From Saccharum officinarum (taxonomy: Eukaryota > Streptophyta > Magnoliopsida > Poales > Poaceae), in the NCBI GenBank assembly GCA_020631735.1, contig CM036179.1, positions 28,573,063-28,637,062 of the forward strand: 64,000 bases of DNA. The letters are read 5' to 3'. The notes under the pieces are model-generated. The model made no database searches, was not told the origin of the DNA, and saw only the letters and a program-made list of their open reading frames with translations. Positions 1 to 12,094 of this stretch are shown one piece after another (position 1 is the first letter of the stretch; each line of letters begins with the position of its first letter). A program made the translations under genes and the position numbers.

Positions 1-999
1 GTTGGGCGTCGGCCATGGCCGCTAATGACGCCGTCCCCACCACCACGCCGTCGTCTCCGGCACCAACCGGGTGGCTGAAGGCGCATGCCACCTTCTACGG
101 AGGCGCTGATGCCTCGGACACCATGGGTAAGCTAGCTATCACGCTGCTCAAGAAGAACCATGCATGGGATAGCTTTCCTATATATATATGCCATGAACAT
201 GATGCACATCTGTCATCGTCTGATATATGTGTATGGTGGCAGGCGGCGCGTGCGGGTACGGCAACCTCTACTCCCAGGGCTACGGCACGCGGACGGCGGC
301 GTTGAGCACGCCGCTCTTCAACAATGGCGCCTCCTGTGGGCAGTGCTACAAGATCGCGTGCGACCGCAAGAGAGCCGACCCAAGGTTTTGCAAGCCTGGC
401 GTCACGGTCACGGTCACCGCCACCAATTTCTGCCCGCCAAACTCCGCGCTGCCCGACGGCGGCTGGTGCAATCAGCAGCGCCCGCACTTCGACATGGCAC
501 AGCCGGCATTTGATAAGATCGGCGTCTACAGCGGCGGCATCATCCCCGTCATGTACAAGAGGTATCTTTTATGTCATTTCCTACCTCTTGCTAGCTAGCC
601 TCGATCTGTCATAAATAAAAAAAACAAAAAATTATTGGGATGTATTGCAATATCTTAATACTACAACTAAATTCTTGCTTGTATAGAGTTCCTTGCGTGA
701 AGCGAGGTGGGGTGCGCTTCACCATCAATGGGCATGACTACTTCAATCTTGTGCTTGTGACCAACGTTGCGGCTGCCGGCTCCATCAAGTCCATGGAAGT
801 CAAGACCTCCAATTCGAGTAACTGGTCTCCATTGGCACGCAACTGGGGTGCGAACTGGCACTCTCTTGCATATCTTACAGGGCAGATGCTCTCGTTTAGA
901 CTCACCGACACAGATGGGAAAACTATTGAATTCACAAACGTGGTGCCTCAAGGATGGAAGTTTGGCCAAACATTTGCATCCAAGTTGCAGTTCAAGTGA
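1..999 (+). CDS. EXPA: Alpha-expansin EXPA-a, unit 1 copy (5' truncated by window edge)
   Basis: Alpha-expansins are secreted wall proteins that loosen cellulose-xyloglucan contacts in growing cells without hydrolysis. The exons seen are 1-126, 243-561 and 687-999, with GT..AG introns. The window starts inside the signal-peptide codons; the full copy at 22566 shows that about 15 codons are missing. The reading frame is open to the TGA at 997-999. Visible family marks are the GGACGYGN motif at the exon 1/2 junction, the Cys-rich GH45-like domain (SCGQC, NFCPPN, GWCN), the HFD catalytic-site-like motif ([11 protein letters not shown]) and a C-terminal CBM63-like domain with the spaced Trp residues NW..NWGANW and QGWKFGQTF. 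It differs from the 22566 copy by Thr for Ile near the N-terminus and Asp for Glu after the HFD motif. There is no sign of damage, so it is probably functional. The exact EXPA number cannot be assigned by eye. Confidence 0.93.
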
Positions 1000-2689
1000 T
1001 GATGAGAGCTCCGTCATCCAGGATTATTATTTCTGGTGACTCATTAGTCACAGGAGTTTGATTTAAAGATGTATAGCTGGTCAAAATGCATGAATAATGG
1101 AGTTGCTTGTGTTGTACGATATGTATGTGTATTAGTTGTATCTTCCATTCTTTCTATTGTACAATCATATGTTTAAATTTATTTTTTATGGTGTATATAA
1201 ATATGTTCAGTAATTCTGTTGTGCCAATGTAAACGTACAATGGTTGCATTAGTTGTTTTTAATACAATAATAACCTTGTTGGATATTTGGTCGAGCAAGA
1301 ATTATGATTGCTAATGAACCGAGATCAACCAAATCGAGGCTATGACACCCTCACGATGATGTTCATAGTTCAATGTAATCCAATAACTGGTCGAACTCCA
1401 CAAATGATAATATAAATGTTCTAATAATTAGGCTGTTGTGTTTCTAGTAAAACTTTATGATTAGAATAACACTTGCGACTGAATCAATATGTACCGGTAG
1501 ATCTCAAGATTGATAAATTCACCATAAGTGTTTTGCTACTGAGAGGCTTGTTGTCTAACACTAAAAGATGCACTCAGTAGATCTTGGGATCAACAAAATC
1601 CGAATCGACAGGTTACACCACAATCAATCCAACCAGCTACACTGTGTAGAGAAAATTTCCTATTTGGCCCTGAAAATAATGCTTCTTTCCTATTTGACAC
1701 CGAAACTGAAAATCTTTCCTATATGTCCTCAACTCGAGTTTTCCTTTCCTATTTGACATTTCCATCAATTTGGGTTGCTAACAGTGTTAAGTCCTATGTG
1801 AAAAGTCCATTTTACCTCTGGAGTTTTTTTACCGGTCCTAACATTCCATGGTTGATATTGCTACGTTTTATTAATGTTTTTATGTCAAACTGCAATGTTT
1901 CAGTTTTTGCTTATGTTAAATAAATAAAGGATGAAACATCATCTTATATAATTACTTATAATTATATTTAGTTCAAAATTACTTTAGGTACATGAATAAC
2001 AACAATAAAATAGGTCTCCAACAACATCTAATTTGAAAAGATGACATGCAGCATGACAATAACACATTTATTTTGAAAAACTCACAGGTTCAAGATAAAT
2101 GCAATATTTAGCATCCATGATCACAATAAGAGTTACATTCAAGTTCACATGCAAAGAAACATTTTCACAGGTTTGCATCCATTACAAGACACAGACATCT
2201 CTAACACAATACACGTTTAGGCAATTTTCTCATACAAGAATCACAAACTCGGCCTTCTTTTGCTTCTTGTGCTCAATGCAAGACCACTAGGCTAAAGTTT
2301 TTTTTGCTCCTTATGCCCATTGCAGGGCTATCAAGCTGCGATAAAAGATTTTTTGCAACGTTTTTATCTACTTCTTTCTTCCTCCTTTTGCCCTTTAACT
2401 TAACAACAGCTTCTAGTTTATCTTTGGACGTAGGAAGCTCAATTGAAAGTGGTTCTGGTTGATTTGAACCACTTCTGAACCTATACATGTTCATGTGTAT
2501 GAAAACATTATATGAGATCAAATCGAAGAACTGACCATGCAAAATAAATTCAGATTTAGTATAGGCTACTTTTTTATGCTCTAGAGTTAGAGGAACCCTG
2601 CTTTTCTTTTTTCCTACCTTAAATCTCCAAGTTTACACTAAAAAAAGAAGAGAGTTCGGTACTTAGAAGTCACCATTAGCTTTCTATTA
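1000..2689. other. Intergenic region between EXPA-a and broken EXPA-b
   Basis: This is AT-rich sequence with no supportable gene. It starts with the EXPA-a 3' flank, and position 1197-1205 preserves the uninterrupted TATATAAATATG site that CACTA-1 used in the EXPA-b flank. Around 1645-1790 there is a loose repeat of the phrase TTTCCTATTTGACA, of the type seen in grass MITE or MULE remnants. The same region is conserved at 23611-25300. Confidence 0.6.
2273..2542 (-). CDS. Uncertain 89-aa open frame on the minus strand
   Basis: A minus-strand frame gives a hydrophilic 89-residue peptide with a lysine-rich stretch (KGKRRKKEVDKN). I do not recognise it. The frame is also open in the duplicated copy at 24884-25153, with about two residue changes. 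With so little divergence between the units, that is weak evidence of coding. It could be a remnant of a transposon protein or pure chance. No promoter or splice context is obvious. Confidence 0.15.
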   Translation of the reverse strand: MHGQFFDLISYNVFIHMNMYRFRSGSNQPEPLSIELPTSKDKLEAVVKLKGKRRKKEVDKNVAKNLLSQLDSPAMGIRSKKNFSLVVLH

Positions 2690-2770
2690 ATAGACGCCGG
2701 GGAAGCCGACCACCTCGAAGGTGAGCGGCTCCTTGCTAAAGTTGTCTGGCTGGCCGAAGGTGACGTCCAT
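2690..2770 (-). mobile_element. Antisense Ty3/gypsy polyprotein fragment (protease-RT linker)
   Basis: Read on the minus strand from 2770, this 81-bp stretch encodes a peptide beginning MDVTFGQPDNFSKE and ending FEVVGFPGVY, immediately before a stop. From family knowledge this matches the region between aspartic protease and reverse transcriptase of grass Ty3/gypsy polyproteins, where the sequence normally continues HA-LGRP. It sits where exon 1 and most of intron 1 of EXPA-b should be. The match is from memory and short; a protein search would settle it. Confidence 0.55.
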
Positions 2771-2805
2771 CGATCTGATCTAGTAATATATGTGTACAAT
2801 GGCAG

Positions 2806-4110
2806 GCGGTGCGTGTGGATACGGGAACCTCTGCTCCCAGGGCTACGGCACGCGGACGGCGGCCCTGAGCACAGTGCTCTTTCAGGATGGGGCCTCATGC
2901 GGGCAGTGCTACAAGATCGTGTGCGACCGCAAGAGAGCTGACCCGAGGTTCTGCGAGCCCGGCGTCACGGTTTAGGATGGCAACAGGGCAGATTCGGATC
3001 GGGTGGAGTCTTTGCGGACCCAAACCCCAAACCCGAACTCAAAACCCGAAACCGTCCTAAACACCGTTTCGGGTGATAATCCAAACCCAAAATCAAACCC
3101 GGTGGATACCCGAAACCCGAATGGTTAACCGAAACCCGAAACCGCCCACTATAAGCAATAAGAATAATAATAAGTAAAGAATTTTTAGCAACATATATAT
3201 GACATATATTACATATTCAAATGTATAAACAAGAGGCGATAAACAACATACAATTTCATGACTCAACTTAGAACAAATTTAATAGCTTACATAAACAAAT
3301 TATTAATAAAAACACTAGAGTTTTATTCAAAATGTTATATTTTGGAGATCCATTGGGTATCCGCGGGTGAAAACCGTAACCCGAAACCAAACCCGATAAG
3401 TTTCGGGTATCCGAATCCAAAAACCGTGGGCGAAAAATCAAACCCGAACCCAAAACCGCTAGACCCGAAACCTGCGGATATCCGCCCCGAACCCGCCCCG
3501 CTGCCATTCCTAGTCACGGTGACCGTCACCGCCACCAATTTCTGCCCGCCCAACTCCGCGCTGCCCGATGGCGGTTGGTGCAATAAGCAACGCCCGCACT
3601 TCGACATGGCGCAGCCGGCTTGGGAGAAGATTGGAGTCTATGCCGGAGGCATCATCCCCGTCATGTAGAGGTATTTTTATTTAATTTCCTACTACATCTT
3701 CCTAGCTGGCTTCGACCTATCATAAAAAAACAAAAACTTGATGGGAATTTGGGATGCAGTGCAATATCCTAGTACTACAACTAATTTCTTGCTTGTAGAG
3801 TTCCTTGCGTGAAGCGAGATGGGGTGCGCTTCACCATCAATGGGCATGACTACTTCAATCTTGTGCTTGTGACCAACATTGCGGCTGCCAGCTCCATCAA
3901 GTCTATGGAAGTCAAGAGCTCCAATTCGAGTAACTGGTCTCCATTGGCACACAACTGGGGCACAAAATGGCACTTCTTGCATATCTTACAGGGCAGATGC
4001 TCTCATTTAGACTCGCCGACACAGATGGGAAAACTATTGAATTCACAAATGTGGTGCCACAAGGATGGAAGTTTGGCCAAACATTTGCATCCAAGTTGCA
4101 GTTCAAGTGA
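2806..4110 (+). pseudogene. Alpha-expansin pseudogene EXPA-b, unit 1 copy
   Basis: An expansin relic with exon 2 (2806-3670, interrupted) and exon 3 (3799-4110); no exon 1 is seen. The 3' tip of intron 1 survives before 2806. Exon 2 is split by a 541-bp hAT insertion with an 8-bp duplication of exon sequence. Without the insert, exon 2 is 316 nt against 319 nt in EXPA-a. The missing three bases (CAA) turn the TAC AAG codons before intron 2 into TAG, a stop. Exon 3 is one base short (312 against 313), a frameshift in the NWH-S-L-A-Y region that scrambles the CBM63 part. The HFD motif remains. All three shared lesions are also in the copy at 25417, so the gene was dead before the duplication. 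Confidence 0.9.
2972..3512. mobile_element. Non-autonomous hAT element in EXPA-b exon 2 (unit 1)
   Basis: A 541-bp insertion is flanked by the 8-bp duplication GTCACGGT (2964-2971 and 3513-3520). Its ends are inverted: the left reads TTAGGATGGCAACAGGGC, and the right in reverse complement reads TAGGAATGGCAGCGGGGC. An 8-bp TSD with such ends is the hAT signature. The inside is packed with AACCCGAAACC-like subterminal repeats in both orientations and has no transposase. The same insertion at the same base occurs at 25582-26122. Confidence 0.9.
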
Positions 4111-4598
4111 TGATGAGAGCTCTGTCATCCAGGATTATTATTTCCGGTGACTCATTAGTCACAGGAGTTTGAGTTAAAGATGTATAGCTGGTGAAAATGC
4201 ATGAATAATGGAGTTGCTTGTGTTGTACGATATGTATGTGTATTAGTTGTATCTCCCATTCTTTCTATTGTACAGTCATATGTTTAAATTTATTTTTTAT
4301 GGTGTATATAACACTACACCACAACCCTTAAATAACAACTCACTGCAGTTGCTAAAAGTTGATAATTAGCGTTGAACGGTGAGTCGGTAAATGTTTGTGA
4401 AGGACCGTCAGTTGCTAAAATTGAATACGGCGAGGAATGGTCTGTTGCTATAAATTTTTTGATTTTGCGTTGGATGATCGGTCGCTGTATCTGAGTAGTC
4501 GAGTCAGATCATCCATTGCTAAATACTGATGTCCGTTGGCTGGACGTTTCTGGCCCACTCCCGCGAAAATTTTGGCCCAAGAGTGATGTAAACCCTAA

Positions 4599-4827
4599 GG
4601 CCCCGTTTGGTTTGGATGTTAAAGTTTAACAAACACTGTAGCAGTTTTGTCTTATTTAACAAAAAGTTTCTAATCTTGGACTAATTAGGCTTAATAGATT
4701 CGTCTCGTAAATTACTCTTAATCTGTGCCGATATGCATGCAATTAATCTACATTTAGTATTCCATGTATTTGAGGAAACATTGATATGATGGGAGTTAAA
4801 CTTTAACTCCTCTAAACCAAACGGGCC
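4599..4827. mobile_element. Tourist-like MITE (PIF/Harbinger) in CACTA-1 of unit 1
   Basis: A 229-bp element with termini GGCCCCGTTTGGTTT and, inverted, GGCCCGTTTGGTTT, and with longer imperfect inverted repeats reaching GTTAAAGTTTAAC. It is flanked by TAA on both sides (4596-4598 and 4828-4830). The unit 2 copy near 27205-27215 has one TAA and no element, a clean empty site. It therefore inserted after the duplication. Confidence 0.9.
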
Positions 4828-6419
4828 TAAGTCCGCACAGACCAAACTCATTTCCTCTCTTATCTCACTCTATCGCTGCCCGCCACACGCCTCCACGCAC
4901 GCGACCCGCCCGCCTCCCCCGCCACCCGCCCGTCCCCGTCTGCATATGTACATTGATTTGTTTCTACTGAACTATTGTTTGATTTCTTCATTGTAGGCAT
5001 AACGGGGAACTGAGCAGTCCACACGCAAACACGACCATTCGGGTGGACGAATTCGGTACACCAGATCAGTTAGTGACTGTAAACGAATCTAGTCTATCGT
5101 GTTCTAGATTACATGCCCGCTCACGGCTGCTTTCTCAAAGGTAAGATATTGAAGGGCTGCATCTTCTTTTTAGAATGGAGTTCCAGTAGCACTACTCTCA
5201 TTGTTCTCTATATCTAATACCATGTACAACTGTAATTGTTATTTAAAATTAACCTAATTTATGTGATTCTGCATGGTAATGTGTGCATTATAATATATCT
5301 TAATATAGAGGGACCAACTTTTCGTTGGGTCAAATATGGTGAAAATATATGCTATTAACTAGGCCTCACCAAAAGGAAATTTGAAATCACCCATTGGCAT
5401 ATGATAAGATGACTGATCAAATCTGCATCACTAAACAATGCTATTTGGGGTTATAGCTATATACTACTATATGATATGATGTTTAGGTCTGGTTTGTTTT
5501 TGAGAAGGCTTAGATACAGGAGTATTTCACACTTCAGATCTCTTCCAGAATTTAGTGCTCTGTCCATGCCAAAATTGCTATTTTCCCCTGATGCTCTTTA
5601 GTACCGCCTGTGATGAAAATGAACTCTCATGTAACTTGGGAATACTACTGATGATCTTCACAGGTTTGAGTTTGTTATTTTGGGAGGTAAGTAGCAATGC
5701 TCATTCTCTATTGCTGCCAGCCTTCTTATCGGATGTCCTACATCATGATCTATTGACACCTACACAAATTTCAAATACAGCTTTATGATTCTAACGAATC
5801 AGGGAATAAGTGTGTATTCTCACCAAGACTTGAGTAGATGCATGCTATGTTTATTTGTGCAATACCTCTCTACTATTTCCTAATAATGTAGCATTGCTTC
5901 TGTTCTGTATTTCCCATATGGTCATTACTCCTAATAATGTAGCACTACTCTGTATATTTTTAGGATATGGTCATTACTGAAACCATCTGATCTTCTAATC
6001 CTATGGTTGGAGGACAAGATCATCATGGCTGTTAGTCATAGCCTGAGGCCCCTTGCTGGTTATTCTCTACAGTTCATCGCAGCGACTTCATCCCATCTGG
6101 TAATTGTGATATCCACAGCCTGTCATACAGCCTCTGTCTTTTTATACAAAGAATTGAGTTATTACGCATTACGATTAGGACTGAATTCACTGTCCCAGCT
6201 CCATAATCTCCTCTATAAGATCCAAATGTTGAGCGATTGTAGCTTGTTAAAATAAGATCTATTATATGGTCATATATGCAACTTATCTCCTGCATTTTCA
6301 GTTTACAAAATTGACGGTTTCCATTTTTCTTGCCATGTACTTTGGTGCAATGTGCAAAGTCATATTTGTAGTGCTAGCAGTAAGACATTCAATATACGTC
6401 TGCTTCAAAAGGGGGTAAC

Positions 6420-7419
6420 GGCAGTCGGAGACTATGGCTGCGGCAGGTGAGTTCTGTTCTCGACGAGAACCGATACGTACGAGCGTAACGGCAAGGCTAG
6501 GGCGGCAAGAACGGTAGCTGCGCGATGGTCAGCTGCAGCGAGTGCAAATTGAAAGATGTTCAACATGGAAACTGAAATTAACAGGGCATCAAGATATATA
6601 AATTATGGAGTTGCTCACCCAAGATATATATGTGACAGGGATGACGACGAACCGGTACACGGCGGCAAGAGAAGGAGGAGAAAAATATAATTTGCTACAC
6701 GAGAGATTTTCCAAACTAGGGACTCCTCTACGGTAGTTTTGGTGTGCTTTTACCCAAGGGATAGGTACGTATATATAGGGAGGAAAACTCTCCACCTCCA
6801 TGTCAACTAGCGATATGGTGCTAATTGACGTTGCACCATCCACCTTTACTAATAGGCCTAATTAATTATAAAAGCCCATTAGTAAATAAAGACATGGGCC
6901 TTTGGGCATGAGGAAATCTGAGATATTTTATTATTTTCGGAATTAATTAATTTCATGGATAAAATAATTCTAGAAAAGTCCAGAATTGAATTTTAAGGCA
7001 CGAAAAATACCTCGAAGGCTCCAAAAATTTAGGGAAAATTCTCAGAGATATTTTAGAATGAGACGAACCCAAATAAAGTATTTGGAGCTCATGAAAAGAT
7101 TGATGAAGATATGAAGGAAAAAGATTAAGCTCACGGAAATTGAAATTTTAAATCCAGAAAATACCAAAAAGTTTTCCCATGAGAAGCAAACGTCGTCCTA
7201 TGGTAATTTAAAAATAAAAGCACTCACCAACACCAAAGACAAGCATCACACAAACACCACATTATCAAATTAATATGAAAAAGTTTAAAACCAAAATTTT
7301 CTATATTTAAATTAGCAACAACTTAACTTATCTAATAAATTTATTTAGATATTGAAATCATTTATTTTATTTAGTGTTTTTCATGCACAACCCAAAATAG
7401 AAAATTTTGGGGTGTGACA
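6420..7419 (-). repeat. LTR retrotransposon, 3' LTR (truncated), minus strand
   Basis: A 1000-bp direct repeat of 12095-13094 at a constant offset of 5675. By eye I count about six mismatches, mostly between 7000 and 7200. On the minus strand it starts TGTCACACCCC, a common LTR start, and is preceded by a purine-rich GTTAAGTGGGATAGAAT tract (7420-7436) that fits a polypurine tract. Its outer end at 6420 is probably truncated, because about 404 bp of flanking CACTA-1 sequence is missing at the same junction. An 84-codon frame lies in both repeats and is not considered a gene. Confidence 0.75.
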
Positions 7420-10400
7420 ATTCTATCCCACTTAACAGGAATCTCGTCCCAAGATTCGAAGAGACTAGGGAGAAAAATAAAGCAGACCAATAAGATTGTT
7501 TTAAAACTTTTGACAAGTTCTGATATAAGCGTCAAGGATTATCAAAGGATAACAAAAGAACATTTGATTGATCGTTAAGATTGATTCAAGTTAATGAAAG
7601 AAGGTCAAAGGATTGAAGGTCAGCATAAGTGAAAAGGAAGATCAAAGGAGATTGAAAAGATAGATCAAGGTTGATCATCGAGTCTTCACTTTATAAGGTG
7701 TAAAAACAAGGGTGGAGATTAGCAAGAGATAACGTAAGAGATAAAGAGATATCTTAAGGTGCTCAAAACTCCTGGATTCAAGATTTATGAGATATCACGA
7801 AAAAGTGACAGACTAGCATTGGTTGAAGAAAGGTAAAGACTAGTCTTCCATTTTACCATTCAGGGAGACCAGTAAGAAGGATAAATTGATCTTCAAGTCT
7901 TTGTAGGTCCTTGAATTAGGATTTATAAGACGTAAGGATAATGGTCAAAAGTTGTCAAATGTTGATAAGAAAAGTAAAGATTGATGGCAAGAAGGTGAGA
8001 CTGGTTAAGAGGCAAGGACTAGCAAAAGATGATATTATGATAGCGATTGGTCTCTGGATCTTCTTGTCTCGTGACTTGAGATTGATGATGGTGGCGGACG
8101 CTACCCCACTTAACAAAGATCTTGTTCCACTTGGCAATGTCGTTAAAGACAACACTTTCTCCAAGGCTCACTACTATTGATGAGTCATTCATGTGTTGAT
8201 CCTCCATTAAGATGAGATAAAGAAGGTAGCATGACAACCAAGGGTAGACAAAGATGGTGTAAGAAAAAAATGGCAAGAATTAGGATCAATTGAAAGATAA
8301 GTAGGATAGAAGATGACACTACCCCACTTAACATGGATCGAGCTACTCCTCAAGACTTATACCTTCCGATCCACCTTTCAAAACACGAGAACAAAGACAA
8401 CACACAAGCAACACATCAAGCAAAACAAGCACACATCACATCATCGATACTACACGTGCTTCTTCAATAATGGTGGTCATCCTAATGACACATTGGAGAT
8501 GATGAAAGGCCATCAAACTTTTGAACAAGGTAAGATCAGAAAACTTTTGGTAAAAACAACACAAATCAAAAACCAAGGGAATAAGAAATAATAGCTCAAA
8601 GGAAGCTATCAAGGAAGGGATACAACAGGACAAGGAACAGGAAATAGTCAAAATCAATGAGTCAAAGGATGACAAAAATAGTTTTATAGTAAAATGAGTT
8701 TTAGAATACGTCCAGTGCTACTTGGCATATGTCCTACAGTCAACACCGCTCTGATACCACTCTTTCACATCCGGTTTTCTCAAGAACAAAACCAGGCTAA
8801 TCATATGTGTGCCCAGGAAGTCCACACATATGTCAGAATGAAAAAGTATCAAAACAATGTTTATATAAAACGGGAAACATACTATATTAACACTTACAAC
8901 TATCAGAGTGTCGCGGAACGGTCACTAATCTTTTCTTCAGGCTCCAACATCACAGGGACGGCTGACTGGTGGCTCCGTACGCCAAGCACTTCTTATAGAC
9001 TTCTGGAAACTCCAATACACATTTATTCTTCTTCTAAGCAGCACCTTACTATACACTGGAGTGTGGTGGAAATAGCAAGAGTGAGTCCATGTCGAACTCA
9101 ACAAATATAACACGGGGTTCATGAGACTCAAAAAGGACAGACACTGGTTTACTGCATTTAGCTTTTAATCATCACAGTTTTATCATATGAGTAGTATCAG
9201 GTTTGCATTAATCCCATAATAAACATATGATCAATGTAAAGATGAATAATGAATAGCAAAAACATATTTATAGTCATTAGTGATCATCTATTCCATAAGG
9301 GTCGAAGGCCACTCGTGACCGTGAGCACGACTGATATACCAGTTTTACACTCTGCAGAGGTTGTACACTTTCACTATGAGTCGTGATCCCCAAAAGTCCG
9401 AGGTCATGACTCCCCATTGGACAGATAAGTTTCACTATGAAGTCTTTTCAAGGTTCGTCTAACAAGTTAGGGCCGCTAGGTTTCGTGGCCTGTAAATGTA
9501 GAGCCCCCTTCCGTATGGCACAATGACACGCAGCCTATACACATAGGGATAGAAGCCGCACTACACCTAACCCGGAACACACCCCTCTTGCGCCATAAAG
9601 GTAACCACTAACAAGCTAGAAAAGGTCCTCTTATATGACTAAAGCCAGAGCCATGTAGCCCTCATAGCTGTACTGTAAGTCTCGGATGTTCGCTTACAGA
9701 TAAGTCCTTATGGACAGAAATCTAGAGAAAACTCTAGCCCTCTTGTTCCTTGTTGCTAAAAATCATCTTTTAGTGTTATTGCATATATCATTAATCAAAT
9801 TACAAGATCATTGTTTATGTGAGCACTAGCAAATTACCCATTGCTATAACCATAGGATTCAAGGAACAAGATCAATACTAAGGCATCCTTAAGAAGGAAA
9901 CACATGCATAATGATTTAGGTGAATTAAAGTGAATAGGTAACAAGGATAGTCCCATGCTATACTTGCCTTTTTCCCCAAGTTAGCTGCTCAGAATCTCCA
10001 GTTGCTATCCTTCAGTCTCCACTTTTGCTTCAACTGTCAGTCCTCAGCTCCTAGTCTTCAGCGCTGACGAACCACGCTTCCTCTACTCGCAGCAACCAAG
10101 CAACGCAAATAGACAAACAATACACACATCTAAGAACATGCATCCAACAAAAGAAACGCTTTAAAAGAGAACGCACTAAAGGACACGGTACGTTGCTACA
10201 GTCACGAAAACGCAAGAACGACGGATAACGGAGCTACCATTAAAGAGGACACACGACTATCGAGACGATTACAACATATCGGAGAAGACAAACTATAAAC
10301 TTAATACATTTTAGTTATTGAAATAAGGTGATAAACATTCTGAAGAAATATTGTAAAATTAGATTAATCAATTGAATTATAAAACTAGGTTTAACCCTGG

Positions 10401-12094
10401 TCATATTTTATTTATAAGTATTACTGACTTTGCAGAGATAAAAGAACACGTGAGAACAATTATTCCAATTATATGAGATATGTGGTTGGGCTAAGTAAAT
10501 TATAATTTAAACATATTTTAAGTTGCCATTAGCTAAGTTCATGCTTAGTTACAAAGGACTGACGTGACAAGATTATATATTATTTTTAATTATAAAACTA
10601 ATAACAAGCATATTAATTAATATAATATTCAGCTATATATGGAAAAGCATATGACATGAAAAACATTAGTGCTACTTCACAGAGAACGTCGATGCGAATC
10701 TAACGCAACTTAATTGGAGCAAAATAGATTTCAAACGAATAAATGCTCGAGGATTAAAGTCATATAACTATGAAGAGCAGATACGTACTGTAATATAAAA
10801 TTATCTACACAAGTCTATCATGTATGTAACGTATTTAGGCTAAACAAATTTTAATTTAAAATATACTGTACACTAATCGTATTAATCAATTTAATATTGA
10901 ACTATATATATAGAAAACATGTGGCAAGTGAACGAAAAGCACTTATGTTTCAAGGTTGAACTAAGCATCTTATAATTCAAAAGAAACATTTAGTTTAATA
11001 TTAATTAGATTAACATTAATTTAGAACAGACTGCATGTGTTGCGTTTAATTAGAAACTCAATTGCACAAGCATAAATCAAATTAATATCTAACTTATAAA
11101 TTTTAAGGATGTAAGACATGTTAAACGTTGTTGCTAACACATAACCTCGATCGGCACTATTGCAAAACAACAAGAACAGATTTAAACCGGAATTTCTTTT
11201 AATTGGAAAGCTATTAAATAAATATATTAATCTAATTACTATTCAAATTAATAAATTCATAATCAAGTGACATGATAAACATCATTACTCATGTGTAGTT
11301 TATATCGGCACAATCACGACTCGACACGCACAGCATCGCAACCCTAATTCGTTTTCTAATTAAAAGCTATTAAATTATTAGTAATCATATTAGTATTTCA
11401 ATCAATAAATTCGTAACTATAAGACATGACAAACATTAGCACTACCGTGTAGAGCGCGACGACATGAATCTAACGCGACTTGAACGACTCAAATCGAACG
11501 TAAAACATAAATGATATGGCCTAAACAAGATTATATGTATACGTATTTCTATTGTATTTCGGGATTTATTTTTCTAAAGAAAAAATGGCAATAATGTGTG
11601 TGTAAGGTGAGCATGACACCATTGTGATGTCATCAAGCTAGCAAAAATCAAAATGGCCACGCATGGCTGGCAGGCTGTTCTGCTGGCTCTGCTCGCTCGT
11701 GCTTGCGCTCGTTCATGCGTGACAGGAGGCAGGATGCAGGGCTGGCGTGCGACTTGGGACCTGGTGCCGGTGGTGGCGCCATGCCGCAATGGATGGGAGC
11801 TCTCGGCTCTCGGCTTCTTGCTGGAGTTTAGCGAAAAGCTATGAATGTCTACGAGAAGAGTACTGGCACCGGGAGATGCATAGGAGGATGGCGATTCTCA
11901 CCATGGTCACTTGGCACGGACGACCACGGAGCGGGACGACGCAGGGTACCGCAGGGCGGACGGTGGCTTCCTGTGAAGATCAGCATTGTCATGAGGACCT
12001 ACAGAAAGCGAGAAAGAGATTAAGGACGACGCAGTGAGGCTTACTACTGCGGAGAGATGTTCGTTCGGCAGCCTGCTAGAGTCGATGGAGAGGT
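7420..12094 (-). mobile_element. LTR retrotransposon body (non-coding), minus strand
   Basis: Sequence between the two 1-kb repeats. No gag or pol frame is visible. From 7420 to about 8740 it is purine-rich with three degenerate repeats of a CCACTTAACA phrase (near 7430, 8105 and 8325). A TGGTATCAGAGC primer-site-like motif lies at 8759-8748 on the minus strand. The 8764-12094 part reads like LTR sequence rather than internal sequence, so the 5' LTR may be about 4.3 kb long. If so, this is a LARD-like non-autonomous element with a 1.3-kb internal domain. Confidence 0.55.
8748..8759 (-). other. Primer-binding-site-like motif (initiator tRNA-Met type)
   Basis: On the minus strand the sequence reads TGGTATCAGAGC, which is the usual primer-binding site of plant LTR retrotransposons (complement of the tRNA-iMet 3' end). 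Just before it, on the minus strand, is CCGGATGTGAAAGAG, which resembles a decayed GGTGTGACA-type LTR end. Confidence 0.6.

Noticed and set aside
5555..6255. Short frames at 5555-5788 and 6007-6255, also open in unit 2
   Set aside because: They lie inside non-autonomous CACTA-1, show no domain, and are similar only because the duplication is recent.
6589..6843. 84-codon minus-strand frame, identical at 12264-12518
   Set aside because: Both copies lie in the retrotransposon LTRs. Identity reflects recent insertion, not coding constraint.
8748..8759. tRNA-Met-like sequence as a tRNA gene
   Set aside because: Only 12 bases match, as expected for a primer-binding site. There is no cloverleaf around it.
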